DNA from: Clostridium sp. CX1
GTDB lineage: Bacteria; Bacillota; Clostridia; Clostridiales; Clostridiaceae
Assembly (NCBI RefSeq): GCF_025398335.1
Contig: NZ_JAODOO010000015.1
Span: forward strand, 43,314 to 107,313
Length of the DNA: 64,000 bases
Direction: 5' to 3'
How positions within the stretch are numbered: the stretch's first letter is position 1; each line of letters begins with the position of its first letter. The notes below the pieces were generated by a model. The model was not told the DNA's origin, searched no databases, and saw only the letters and a list, made by a program, of their open reading frames with translations. The position numbers and the translations under genes were made by a program. Positions 42,362-51,841 of the stretch are shown piece after piece.

Positions 42362-42889
42362 ATGCCTGGAGATATTTCTAAACATACCAAATATAAGGCT
42401 GAAGGAAGTTATCCAGAACCAAAGGTAGAGGGAAAAAATATTTATTACGCTAATTTACTTCTTCAGGATTACGCTGGTGCAGTCAGTGAGTTTACAGCAG
42501 TTTCTCTTTATTCCTATCAACACTTTGTAAGTGATGATAGATATAAAGAATTTGCGGAAATTATAGGACAGATTTCTATAACTGAGATGAAGCATCTTGA
42601 GTTATTAGGGGAGACTATTAAGCTTTTAGGAGTTAAACCTGCATTTGTAAGCTCAGTTTGTCCTTGTGGTAAGGTATGGAATGCAGGCTATGTTAATTTT
42701 GCTGATAAGATTAAAGCTATGCTTATAGAGGACATTAAGGCTGAAACAGAAGCTATTAGGAACTACAGATATCATATGAGTGTAATTAAGGATAAATATA
42801 TTAGAAAGCTGCTTGCAAGGATTATAGCTGATGAAGAAGTTCATCTAAGAATATTTAAAAAGCTATATGATAAGTTTAGTAGGTGCTAG
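42362..42889 (+). CDS. Ferritin-like four-helix protein
   Basis: A 175-residue protein with the ferritin-like diiron pattern. Glu in YAGAVSEFTAVSLYSYQ, ExxH in SITEMKHLELLGETIKLLG, Glu in KAETEAIRNYRYHMSVIKDK and ExxH in ADEEVHLRIFKKLYDKF give two iron sites from four helices. An SVCPCGKVWNAG insert with two Cys lies in the central loop. There is no rubredoxin domain, so it is not a full rubrerythrin. Its role may be peroxide or iron handling. TAGGGGGT precedes the ATG. It lies 51 bp after the SPFH gene and may be the last gene of that transcript. Confidence 0.82.
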   Translation: MPGDISKHTKYKAEGSYPEPKVEGKNIYYANLLLQDYAGAVSEFTAVSLYSYQHFVSDDRYKEFAEIIGQISITEMKHLELLGETIKLLGVKPAFVSSVCPCGKVWNAGYVNFADKIKAMLIEDIKAETEAIRNYRYHMSVIKDKYIRKLLARIIADEEVHLRIFKKLYDKFSRC

Positions 42890-42941
42890 CAGCAGAATAG
42901 CCATAGCAAAAAGAAAACTAAAAATAAGAATGAAAACTTAG

Positions 42942-42973
42942 TAGCCTGTGTATCTATCTGGATATACAGGCTA
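42942..42973 (+). terminator. Terminator-like hairpin after the ferritin-like gene
   Basis: TAGCCTGTGTATC pairs with GATATACAGGCTA, with one mismatch. The T run is poor. The rest of the 42890-43144 gap shows nothing supportable. Confidence 0.6.
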
Positions 42974-43144
42974 TTAAGTTACTTCTCTAATTTACTATCT
43001 ATGTTAGGTAAGTTATATAACTCTCCCATTAACAGCTCGTCCTATAAATAATACTAACATAATTACAGTAAATACGAGCTTTCTGAATAGAAATACATAA
43101 ATGCAGAAAAATAAGGCTATCTATACTTTAATGGAGGGAATAAC

Positions 43145-44371
43145 ATGGAGGAAAATACAGTTTTATTAGCAAATAATTTAATGAAAATATTATCTATAAC
43201 TATCGTTTCTGGCGTAATCTGTGCTAGGTTAAGTAAGTTGATAAAGCTTCCAGATGTAGTTTTATTCATAGTAGCTGGAATTCTTTTAGGACCTCAAGGG
43301 TTAAACTTAATAGGTTTTGAGAGTTATTCAGTAGAAAATCAACTAATACTAACTTTTGGAGCAGCATATATACTCTATGATGGAGGAAGAGAGGTACAAC
43401 TTGGGATATTAAATAAAGTTAAGATATCTGTTTTGCTACTAGCAACCATAGGTGTATTGATATCAACATTTATTACTGGGTACTTTGCCTATAAGATATT
43501 GAAAATAGACCTTATCTATGCTTTATTACTGGGAGCAGTTATAGCATCTACAGATCCATCGGTGCTTGTCCCTCTTTTTAAAAACATGAATATAAGTAAC
43601 AAGTTAAAACAGACCATAATTTCTGAATCAGCCTTTAATGATGCAGCAGGGGCTATTATGACCTTTACTATTTTAGGAATAATAGAAGGTGGTACTTTTT
43701 CTGTTGGCAGAAGTGCTTGGGAACTACTTTTAAAGGCAGGTGGAGGTGTAGTTATAGGATTAATAGTTGGTTATGCTGCTACATTTTTAGTAGGTGAAAA
43801 AAAACATAGTTTCTTAACTGGTTATCCAGGAGAGATTGCAGTAGCTGCAGTTTTAGGAGGATATATTATTGCAGAGCACTTTCATTTTAGTGGATTTATG
43901 GCAGTATTTATAATTGGGATAGTATGCGGAAATAAGGATATTTTTAGACTATCCATAAAAGGAGAAGAGGAGAACATCCACATTAGTTTTAAAGAAGTTT
44001 TAATTATGATAATCAGAATAATGATATTTGTAATTCTAGGAACCCAGATAAACTTTGCAGTCTTAGGAAGGTATTGGGCACAGGCACTTCTTGTAGTTGT
44101 ATTATTTATATTTATAGCGAGACCAGTTAGTGTAATTTTTTCTGTTATTCTAGATAAAAAGGCAGAGTGGAGTTTTAGGGAGATACTGTATCTTATGTGG
44201 ACTAGAGAAACAGGTGTAATTCCAGCAGCATTAGTTGGAATGCTGGCTAGTATGAAAATTAATAATTCAGAGATTATATCTGCAGTAACTTTCATGGCTA
44301 TAATCATAACCTTAGGAGTTCAAGCGAGTACTGCTAAATATGTTGCAAAAGTATTAAAGTTAGAAATTTAA
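43145..44371 (+). CDS. CPA1-family Na+(K+)/H+ antiporter
   Basis: A 408-residue membrane protein with about 12-13 hydrophobic segments and the CPA1 signatures: LPDVVLFIVAGILLGPQGLN in helix 2, ALLLGAVIASTDPSVLVPLF (TDP in the unwound helix) and IISESAFNDAAGAIMTFTIL, where ND is the ion-binding pair of electroneutral antiporters. It is of the NhaP type without a C-terminal TrkA domain, so regulation by nucleotides is unlikely. GGAGGGAATAAC precedes the ATG. Monocistronic. Maintains pH or Na+ balance. Confidence 0.92.
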   Translation: MEENTVLLANNLMKILSITIVSGVICARLSKLIKLPDVVLFIVAGILLGPQGLNLIGFESYSVENQLILTFGAAYILYDGGREVQLGILNKVKISVLLLATIGVLISTFITGYFAYKILKIDLIYALLLGAVIASTDPSVLVPLFKNMNISNKLKQTIISESAFNDAAGAIMTFTILGIIEGGTFSVGRSAWELLLKAGGGVVIGLIVGYAATFLVGEKKHSFLTGYPGEIAVAAVLGGYIIAEHFHFSGFMAVFIIGIVCGNKDIFRLSIKGEEENIHISFKEVLIMIIRIMIFVILGTQINFAVLGRYWAQALLVVVLFIFIARPVSVIFSVILDKKAEWSFREILYLMWTRETGVIPAALVGMLASMKINNSEIISAVTFMAIIITLGVQASTAKYVAKVLKLEI

Positions 44372-44377
44372 GTATAG

Positions 44378-44415
44378 AGAGCAACCTTGATTATTATTTT
44401 AAGGGTGCTCTTTTA
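44378..44415 (+). terminator. Terminator of the antiporter gene
   Basis: AGAGCAACCTT (44378-44388) pairs with AAGGGTGCTCT (44401-44411, one mismatch), then TTTT. Confidence 0.75.
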
Positions 44416-44589
44416 AAATTGTTATTTTCAATATAAGTAGTATAACTGGGAAAAGAATAAACATAGTATAGTTTAGTACCGAAACCTCAGTGTAAATGTA
44501 GTCTTTTGTAGTTTTCTTTAGTAGAATTATGGAATTATAACTGATAAAATGTAGGTATAGAATACATAAAATCTAAGGGGATGGGCAGT

Positions 44590-45453
44590 ATGAAAAAAAA
44601 CAAAAGAGGCTTTATTAGAATTGTATTAGGTATTATAATATTATTTTCATTATCTTCTGCTGCAGGTTTTAAATTTGCTGAGAGGTCTAAATCAAGTATT
44701 AACATAGTATCTACATCTAATAAGTCAGATGTAAGTTCTAATATCCAGGCTTCTAAGGATAATGGACAAGCAGGCAAGACAAAAAATGAAAATAAGGGTG
44801 ACAGTGATAAGAAAAGTGGACAAGATAAAACAGCTGAGGTCAAGGAGAATAAACCTCAAGATGCACCAGCAAAAGGCGATAAGATTGCTTATTTAACCTT
44901 TGATGACGGTCCAACTCAAAATATAACTCCCCATATATTAGATGTATTAAAAAATAACAATGTTAAGGCTACTTTTTTTGTTATTGGAAAAATGGCAGAA
45001 CAGAGCCCAGAGCTTTTGAAAAGAGAAAAAGAAGAAGGACATGTTATTGCTAACCATACTTATTCTCATAACTATGGTTACATTTATTCATCACCGGAAA
45101 TTTTTATAAAAGACTTAGAGAAGGGCACTGAAGTGGTGAATTCTATAATTGGAGAACATAATAAAACTCTAATTAGATTTCCAGGTGGATCATTTGGTAG
45201 ACAAGCCTATAAACGGGCAGCAGAGAATCATGGCTATCACTATGTAGATTGGAACGCTTTAAATGGAGATGCGGAAGTTCAATCAGCCTCTGTAGAAAGA
45301 TTAATATCAAGGCTTAAGGAAACTACCCAGGGACAGAAAGAGTTAATTATTTTAATGCATGATGCTCCTGGCAAAAGGACAACTGTTGAAGCTCTGCCTC
45401 AAATTATAGAATATTTAAAAGCTAACGGTTATGTTTTTAAAACATTAGAATAA
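44590..45453 (+). CDS. Membrane-anchored polysaccharide (peptidoglycan) deacetylase
   Basis: A 287-residue exported enzyme. It has an N-terminal signal anchor (about residues 9-27), a Ser/Lys/Asp-rich linker (about 35-95), then a NodB homology domain: LTFDDGPTQNITPHIL (motif 1 with catalytic and metal Asp), NHTYSHNYGYI (metal His pair), IRFPGGSFGRQAYK (motif 3), VDWNALNGD and IILMHDAPG. It removes N-acetyl groups from GlcNAc or MurNAc residues in the wall. An ATG at 44581 touches the AAGGGG box, so I prefer 44590, nine bases downstream. Monocistronic. Confidence 0.92.
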   Translation: MKKNKRGFIRIVLGIIILFSLSSAAGFKFAERSKSSINIVSTSNKSDVSSNIQASKDNGQAGKTKNENKGDSDKKSGQDKTAEVKENKPQDAPAKGDKIAYLTFDDGPTQNITPHILDVLKNNNVKATFFVIGKMAEQSPELLKREKEEGHVIANHTYSHNYGYIYSSPEIFIKDLEKGTEVVNSIIGEHNKTLIRFPGGSFGRQAYKRAAENHGYHYVDWNALNGDAEVQSASVERLISRLKETTQGQKELIILMHDAPGKRTTVEALPQIIEYLKANGYVFKTLE

Positions 45454-45465
45454 GGTATAATACTG

Positions 45466-45508
45466 AAAAGAAAGTGAAGGAAATATAAATTCCATCGCTT
45501 TCTTTTTT
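45466..45508 (+). terminator. Terminator of the deacetylase gene
   Basis: AAAAGAAAGTGA (45466-45477) pairs with TCGCTTTCTTTT (45495-45506, one G-U), with an inner GGAA/TTCC extension and T tract. Confidence 0.85.
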
Positions 45509-45951
45509 ATTTACAGTAAATATAACCATAAGAGCAACATAAGAAAGTTAGCTGGAGTTTATAAAAGAACAGATTAGGAGAAACCAATATTCTATTATTT
45601 TATGGTGGAAAACTTGCATTTCCTATTATAGATATAGTAGTCGAAAAAAGATAACTATAATCACAATATAAGATACACTGTATTATTTTTATATATTTTA
45701 AGCTAAATGATTATGTTTTAAAAATAAACTTTCATATTTCAGTATTTTTACATAACGTTTACAGGATAAAAAACTCTATTATATATCAATAAAAAACATA
45801 AAATGCTAAAAAAAATAGTCATATATTGTAAATATACATCGGTATAAAAATGAGCAATTAAGAGAAAAATGAAGCAATTAAAATATATCGAGTCTTATTT
45901 AAGGATAAAAGTCTATTTTAAAGAAATATAAAAGAAAATATCGTAAAAATG
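45509..45951. other. AT-rich intergenic region, no gene seen
   Basis: About 440 bp of extremely AT-rich DNA with frequent stops in all frames. No ORF, repeat or recognised riboswitch. It may act as an upstream activating or curved region for the following promoter. Confidence 0.45.
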
Positions 45952-45979
45952 GTTGATTTTAGTAATAAAATCTTTATAA
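45952..45979 (+). promoter_or_regulatory. Sigma-A-type promoter of the glucan gene cluster
   Basis: TTGATT (45952-45957), 16-bp spacer, TATAAT (45974-45979), about 70 bp before the phosphorylase start. Confidence 0.55.
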
Positions 45980-46049
45980 TTATGTATATGGCTATAAATA
46001 AATGGAAAATAATTCATAAAAAATAGTAGCATAAGGAGTGGTTATAAGA

Positions 46050-47657
46050 ATGCAAAATAGTAATCCAAAGGTTGCATATTTTTCCATGGAATTTGGTTTA
46101 GATCCAAGCTTTAAGATTTATGCAGGAGGTCTTGGTATACTTGCAGGAGATTATCTAAAAGCTGCTAAAGAAAATAACTTACCAGTGGTAGGAATAGGGA
46201 TAAAATGGAAACAAGGTTATGTAGAACAACACATCGATAAAGATGGAAGGATTGTAGATTCTTTTTATAATAATGAGTATGATTTTTTGCAGGATACTGG
46301 CGTTAAAATAAAGGTTAATATAAGAGGTCGAGATGTCTGCTGTAAGGTATGGAAGGTTGATTGTTATGGAAATTCGGAACTATATCTTTTAGATACTGAT
46401 TTGCCAGAAAATGCAGATAGGTGGATAACAGGTCAATTATATGGATGGTTTGAGGAAGAAAGAATAGCTCAGGAAATGATTCTTGGTATAGGTGGAATTA
46501 GAGCTTTAAGAGCGTTAAATAAAAATGTTGATATTTTTCATTTCAATGAAGGTCATGCAATTTTCGCAGGATTTGAGCTCATAAGAGAAAAAAGGGAAAG
46601 AGGATATAATCCTTATGACGCATGGAATGAATCAAGAAAGGAAATTGTTTTTACAACACACACACCGGTTTGGGAAGGAAATGAGTTTCACAGTCTTAAT
46701 ATATTAGAGTATATGGGAGCTTTTAACGGTCTTGATAAATATTTAGTTAAAGAAATAGGAGGAGAACCCTTCAATATGACAGCTGCAGGACTTAGATTAT
46801 CGAAAAAATCTAATGCAGTATCAATGCTTCATGGGAGAACTGCTAATGAAATGTGGAAATCTATTGATAGAAGAAGTGAAATAATTAGTATTACTAACGG
46901 AGTACATCTAGGAACCTGGGGAGATAAAGTACTAATTGATGCCTGCAGACGAGGAGAGAATCTTTGGAACTACCACATGGATAACAAAGAAAAACTTATA
47001 GATTTTATAGAAGAAGAAAAAGGTATAAAATTAGATAAAAACAAGTTATTAATTGGATTTGCAAGAAGAGCTGCTCCTTATAAAAGAGGAGATTTAATAT
47101 TCACAGATGAAGAAAAAATAGCACCTCTATTAAGCACTGGAGATGTACAGATAATAATATCTACAAAGGCCCATCCTTTAGATTTTTCAGGTAAAGAAAT
47201 AATAAAACACATTCTAAGTATAGAAAAAAAGTACCCAAATTCCGTAGTATTTTTAGATAACTATAATATGAATAAAGCTTTACTTCTTACTAGAGGAGTA
47301 GATGTGTGGCTTAATAACCCTAGGGTCACTAAGGAGGCCTGTGGAACTTCTGGTATGAAGGCTGCAATCAATGGTGTTCTGAATTTAAGTACCCTTGATG
47401 GTTGGTGGCCTGAAGCTTGCTGGGATGAAGTTACCGGTTGGCAGATAGGAGGAGGCTTTGTTTCTGACGACATAAAACTTCAAGATAAGCATGATGCAGA
47501 AAGTTTATATGATGTATTATTTAACAAGGTATTAAAGACCTACTATAATGACCGTAAAAGATGGACTGATATGATGGCAGCAGCTATAAATGGAATGGTT
47601 GATAGGTACTCAGCAGACAGAATGATAAAGGAATATTACGAAAAGTTATATAAATAA
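46050..47657 (+). CDS. Alpha-glucan phosphorylase (short GT35 type)
   Basis: Releases glucose-1-phosphate from alpha-1,4-glucans using pyridoxal phosphate. The protein has about 535 residues, shorter than the roughly 800-residue GlgP, and is the short alpha-glucan-family phosphorylase type. Visible blocks are YFSMEFGLDPSFKIYAGGLG, GYVEQHIDKDGRI, FTTHTPVWEGNEFH, TNGVHLGTW, IGFARRAAPYKRGDL and KEACGTSGMKAAINGVLNLS (PLP and phosphate site). A GTG at 46038 touches the ribosome binding site AAGGAG, so the ATG at 46050 is preferred. First gene of a three-gene cluster for a glycogen-like polymer. Confidence 0.9.
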   Translation: MQNSNPKVAYFSMEFGLDPSFKIYAGGLGILAGDYLKAAKENNLPVVGIGIKWKQGYVEQHIDKDGRIVDSFYNNEYDFLQDTGVKIKVNIRGRDVCCKVWKVDCYGNSELYLLDTDLPENADRWITGQLYGWFEEERIAQEMILGIGGIRALRALNKNVDIFHFNEGHAIFAGFELIREKRERGYNPYDAWNESRKEIVFTTHTPVWEGNEFHSLNILEYMGAFNGLDKYLVKEIGGEPFNMTAAGLRLSKKSNAVSMLHGRTANEMWKSIDRRSEIISITNGVHLGTWGDKVLIDACRRGENLWNYHMDNKEKLIDFIEEEKGIKLDKNKLLIGFARRAAPYKRGDLIFTDEEKIAPLLSTGDVQIIISTKAHPLDFSGKEIIKHILSIEKKYPNSVVFLDNYNMNKALLLTRGVDVWLNNPRVTKEACGTSGMKAAINGVLNLSTLDGWWPEACWDEVTGWQIGGGFVSDDIKLQDKHDAESLYDVLFNKVLKTYYNDRKRWTDMMAAAINGMVDRYSADRMIKEYYEKLYK

Positions 47658-47787
47658 TGTCACAAAAAATTCAATAAGGAATAGAATGCAAGAGGTAAGG
47701 GAAGAAAATAGTCTCTCCTTTCCTCTCATAAATAAGTTATTTAAAAAATATTATAAATTTAAACTAAAGTTTCAGGGGGATTTAAAA

Positions 47788-49212
47788 ATGAAGATACTTA
47801 TGCTTTCTTGGGAATACCCGCCAAAAAATGTAGGGGGATTATCTAACCATGTCTACTATTTATCTCATGCCTTAAGCAATATGGGACATGAAATACATGT
47901 TATTACCTGTGAGGAGGGAACAGCTCCTGTAGAGGAAAATGACAAGGGAGTTTTTGTGCATAGGGTTACACCTTATAAAATAGATACTAATGACTTTACA
48001 AAATGGGTTATGCAGCTTAATTTTGCAATGATAGAAGAGGCTACAAGACTTATCATGGCAAAGGGAAAATTCCATATGATACATGCTCATGATTGGCTAT
48101 CAGCCTATAGTGCTAAAAGTTTAAAATGGTCCTTTAAAATTCCAATGGTATGTACTATTCATGCTACAGAATATGGCAGAAACGGTGGTATAAGAACAGA
48201 TATGCAGAGATACATATCTTCCACCGAATGGCTTCTAACTTATGAATCTTGGAAGACAGTAGCTTGCAGTAACTATATGAGACATCAAGTAAGTGACTTA
48301 TTTGCAGTACCTTGGGAAAAAATTTGGGTTATTCCAAATGGAGTAGAACCAGAGAAGTTCAATTTTGATTTTGATTGGTTGAATTTTAGAAGGAACTATG
48401 CTAGAGATGAAGAAAAGATAGTTTTCTACATAGGAAGGCACGTATTTGAAAAAGGAATACATCTTCTTATAGAGGCCGCTCCTTTAATAATTAACAGGTA
48501 TAATAACACCAAGATTGTTATAGCGGGAATGGGACCAATGACAGAAGAATTGAAAAGCAGGGTAGGACAGATGGGGATAGAGGATAAGGTTCTATTTACT
48601 GGATACATGAGTGATGAAGATCGAGATAAACTTTATAGGGTAGCTAATGCAGCAGTATTTCCATCTCTTTACGAACCCTTTGGCATAGTAGCGCTAGAGG
48701 CTATGGCAGCAGGCTGTCCAGTAGTGGTTTCTGATACCGGTGGTCTTGGGGAAATAGTACAGCATAGAATAAATGGATTAAAGACTATTAATGGATCTTC
48801 TGAAAGTATAGCAGATAATATAACTACACTTCTATATGATGAGGAAATTTCAAAGGATCTTAGAGAAAATGCTTTAAAAACAGTATATGAGAACTATACA
48901 TGGAGCAAAGTAGCTGAAACTACAGAAGCTATGTATAACTGGGTTAGAGAGGAAACTAAAGGAACTGAATGGGAGATAAAAGGCACCAAAGAGAGAAAGG
49001 TATATACTATTCAGAAGCTAAGGAGAAACCTAAGGATTAAATCAAATGTTACGCTAGATGAGGTAGATAGTATACCTTCAAAGACTATAGAAACAGAAGA
49101 TAGTATTATTAATGCTAAGGATAAAATAGAGAATAAGATGAAGGAGACTACTGAGAAGAGTTTTGAGGCAGCCTTTGGAGCAAGAGACATAGATTTTAAT
49201 TATGATGTTTAA
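47788..49212 (+). CDS. GT4 family glycosyltransferase (glycogen-synthase-like)
   Basis: A retaining GT-B glycosyltransferase of about 474 residues. The N-terminal acceptor domain starts MKILMLSWEYPPKNVGGLSN. The C-terminal donor domain has FYIGRHVFEKGIHLLIEA and the E-x7-E motif EPFGIVALEAMAAGCPVVVS. It belongs to the GT4 group often annotated as glycogen synthase or alpha-maltose-1-phosphate synthase-like. The frame is open from 47686, but AGGGGGATTT seven bases before the ATG at 47788 sets the start, and that ATG begins the Rossmann strand. The last approximately 70 residues are a charged extension beyond the fold. It is co-oriented with the phosphorylase and the nucleotidyltransferase. Confidence 0.88.
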   Translation: MKILMLSWEYPPKNVGGLSNHVYYLSHALSNMGHEIHVITCEEGTAPVEENDKGVFVHRVTPYKIDTNDFTKWVMQLNFAMIEEATRLIMAKGKFHMIHAHDWLSAYSAKSLKWSFKIPMVCTIHATEYGRNGGIRTDMQRYISSTEWLLTYESWKTVACSNYMRHQVSDLFAVPWEKIWVIPNGVEPEKFNFDFDWLNFRRNYARDEEKIVFYIGRHVFEKGIHLLIEAAPLIINRYNNTKIVIAGMGPMTEELKSRVGQMGIEDKVLFTGYMSDEDRDKLYRVANAAVFPSLYEPFGIVALEAMAAGCPVVVSDTGGLGEIVQHRINGLKTINGSSESIADNITTLLYDEEISKDLRENALKTVYENYTWSKVAETTEAMYNWVREETKGTEWEIKGTKERKVYTIQKLRRNLRIKSNVTLDEVDSIPSKTIETEDSIINAKDKIENKMKETTEKSFEAAFGARDIDFNYDV

Positions 49213-49228
49213 GAGGGGATGAGAGTTT

Positions 49229-51685
49229 ATGAAAGCTATTATAATGGCAGGAGGAGAAGGCACAAGATTAAGACCATTGACTTGTAATATACCAAAACCT
49301 ATGATGCCTATTATGGATAAGCCTGTTATGGAATATGCTGTAGAGCTTTTAAAGAATAGTGGAATAACTGATATAGGCGTAACACTTCAATATCTGCCAG
49401 ATGAAATTATGAATTACTTTGGTGATGGAAGAGATTTTGGAGTAAATATAAAGTACTTTATAGAAGAAATGCCTTTAGGTACTGCAGGTAGTGTTAAAAA
49501 TGCAGAATGCTTCCTAAATGATACCTTTATTGTTATAAGTGGTGATGCCTTAACAGATATAGATTTATTTAAGGCTATTGCTTTCCACAAACAAAATAAT
49601 TCTATAGCTACTTTAGTATTAAAAGAAGTGGCGGTACCGCTTGAATTTGGTGTAGTTGTGACAGATAATAATGGGAGAATAAAGGGATTTCTTGAAAAAC
49701 CAAGCTGGAGCGAAGTTTTTAGTGATAAAGCTAATACGGGGATATATATACTTGAACCAGAAATATTTAGTTATTTTGAACAAAATCAGAAGTTTGACTT
49801 TAGCAACGACCTATTTCCATTACTTTTAAATGATAAAAAGCCTATGTTTGGCTATGTAGCAGAGGGGTATTGGTGCGATATCGGTAATATTGAACAATAT
49901 ATAAGATGTCATTTTGATATATTAAAAGGATTAGTAAAAGTAAAAATAAAAGGAGAAAAATATAAGGACGGCATATGGCGTGGTGAGAATTGCGAAATCA
50001 GTGAAGAAGCTGAAATATCTACACCGGTTTATATAGGCAGTGGAACAAAAATTTATAGTGGAGCAAAGATAGGACCTTATACCGTTCTAGGTAAAAATAA
50101 CATAATATCTAGCAATGGAACTATTAAAAGAAGTGTAGTCTTTGATAATTGTTATGTAGGAGAAAATGCTCAGGTAAGGGGGGCTATTCTTTGCAAGAAG
50201 GTTCAATTAGAGGCAAAGGCTTCAGTTTTTGAAGAAGCAACAGTTGGAGATGATACTCTGGTAAAGGAAAGGGCTCTTATCAAACCAGGTATTAAAATAT
50301 GGCCTAATAAAGTGATTGAAGCTAGTACTGTGGTTAAAGAAAATGTAATTTGGGGTGAAAAGTTATCAAGTTCTTTATTTGGTAAGAGAGGCATAACTGG
50401 AGAGGTTAACGTAGATATAACACCAGAATTTGTGTCAAAGCTTGGATCTGCCTATGGATCTTTGTTAAAAGCAGATTCAAAGGTTGCTATAGCTTGTTGT
50501 GATAATGGTGCTTCCCAGATGTTTAAATATTCTCTTGCTACAGGACTGCAGTCTATGGGAATGGAGGTTCTTGATTTAAAGAGAATGCCGAGAGCTTTAA
50601 CCAGGCAGGCTACTATGTTCTTTGGAGCACAAGGCGGCATTCATGTTTCAATAGATAGTGATAATGCTGAAAAGGTTCATATAGTATTTATGGACGGAAA
50701 AGGGCTTGATATAGATAAAAATTTAAAAAGAAAAATTGAAAATAGTTTTATAAGAGAAGATTTCAGAAGAGTGAAAACAGATACTTTTAAACAGATAAAC
50801 CATATGTACAATTGCTTAGAGTACTATACAAGACAGCTTATAAATATATTAGGAGTTCACAATATAAGAAATCAAAAATATAAAGTTATTCTAAGTATTA
50901 AAAATCCTATGGTACTAGGAATAGTTAAAGACCTGCTCCAGGAGCTTAGGGTAAATGTTAAGGTTTATGATGAATATAATAATCTTTTAGGATTGAAAAG
51001 AGAAGTAGTTGAGAACAATGCTAATCTGGGAATAAAAATTGATGATCAGTGTGAAGAGGCAGTGTTAGTAGATGAGAAAGGTAATATAATAAAGGATGAG
51101 CTATTTGATGCAGTAAATGCCCTTGTTATGTTAAAGTCTTCAAATATTAAAACTTTAGTCGTGCCCGTTACCGCTTCGTCAACAATGGAGCAAGTAGCTG
51201 AAATGTGCGGGTGTAAGTTTATAAGAACTAAAACATCACAAAAATGTATCATTGATACTTTACTAAAGAATGAAAAAAATATAAGTAAAAGGGAAATAAT
51301 TACTGCTTATTTAATGACCTTAGACAGCATAAGCGTATGTGCATTAATCCTTAATTTAATGGCTTCAAGTAATCTTCCTCTTTCAAGTATACTAGCACAA
51401 ATTCCTAAGTACCATATAGCTAAAAAAGAAGTAAAATGTCCATGGAACATGAAGGGAAGATTAATGAGAAATCTGATAGAGGAGAATAATTCTAAGTCAG
51501 TAGATTTAATAGAAGGTGTTAAACTGAATTATGAAGGGGGATGGGCTCTAGTTTTACCAGATGCAGAGGAGCCGCTTTGCAGGGTTTATGCGGAGTCAAA
51601 GGATTCAGATGAATTGATGAAACTCACAGAAGAACTTTTAGAAAGAATAGAAATAATAACTGAAGAAGAGAAAAGTAGTGTTTAA
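49229..51685 (+). CDS. NDP-sugar pyrophosphorylase fused to a degenerate phosphohexomutase domain
   Basis: An 818-residue fusion. Residues 1-235 are a nucleotidyltransferase with [20 protein letters not shown] and [20 protein letters not shown]. Residues about 250-370 are a left-handed beta-helix of hexapeptide repeats. Residues about 385-810 are a phosphomannomutase/phosphoglucomutase-like region. The mutase part lacks the TASHNP phosphoserine loop ([10 protein letters not shown] stands there, about residue 468), and the Mg-binding DGDxDR is IDDQCEE (about residue 603), so it is probably not catalytic. Usually annotated as mannose-1-phosphate guanylyltransferase/phosphomannomutase. Here the nucleotidyltransferase is likely the active part, perhaps making the donor for the GT4 enzyme 17 bp upstream. 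Confidence 0.88.
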   Translation: MKAIIMAGGEGTRLRPLTCNIPKPMMPIMDKPVMEYAVELLKNSGITDIGVTLQYLPDEIMNYFGDGRDFGVNIKYFIEEMPLGTAGSVKNAECFLNDTFIVISGDALTDIDLFKAIAFHKQNNSIATLVLKEVAVPLEFGVVVTDNNGRIKGFLEKPSWSEVFSDKANTGIYILEPEIFSYFEQNQKFDFSNDLFPLLLNDKKPMFGYVAEGYWCDIGNIEQYIRCHFDILKGLVKVKIKGEKYKDGIWRGENCEISEEAEISTPVYIGSGTKIYSGAKIGPYTVLGKNNIISSNGTIKRSVVFDNCYVGENAQVRGAILCKKVQLEAKASVFEEATVGDDTLVKERALIKPGIKIWPNKVIEASTVVKENVIWGEKLSSSLFGKRGITGEVNVDITPEFVSKLGSAYGSLLKADSKVAIACCDNGASQMFKYSLATGLQSMGMEVLDLKRMPRALTRQATMFFGAQGGIHVSIDSDNAEKVHIVFMDGKGLDIDKNLKRKIENSFIREDFRRVKTDTFKQINHMYNCLEYYTRQLINILGVHNIRNQKYKVILSIKNPMVLGIVKDLLQELRVNVKVYDEYNNLLGLKREVVENNANLGIKIDDQCEEAVLVDEKGNIIKDELFDAVNALVMLKSSNIKTLVVPVTASSTMEQVAEMCGCKFIRTKTSQKCIIDTLLKNEKNISKREIITAYLMTLDSISVCALILNLMASSNLPLSSILAQIPKYHIAKKEVKCPWNMKGRLMRNLIEENNSKSVDLIEGVKLNYEGGWALVLPDAEEPLCRVYAESKDSDELMKLTEELLERIEIITEEEKSSV

Positions 51686-51689
51686 TGAA

Positions 51690-51722
51690 AAAAGCAGAGC
51701 AAAAATTACATGCTCTGCTTTT
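51690..51722 (+). terminator. Terminator of the glucan cluster
   Basis: A perfect 12-bp stem, AAAAGCAGAGCA (51690-51701) with TGCTCTGCTTTT (51711-51722). Confidence 0.9.
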
Positions 51723-51841
51723 GTGCTTAACAAAAGAATGATGTTTTAGTTTACTTATAAATTAATAAAAGTGCTGTGGTGAATTTTAGAGTATAATATT
51801 ATTAATACTTATAGAAACAAGATTGTTGGGAGGCAAAACAG

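Noticed and set aside
43882..44307. 141-aa minus-strand ORF within the antiporter gene
   Set aside because: Shadow of the CPA1 antiporter reading frame, with no ribosome binding site and no family signal.
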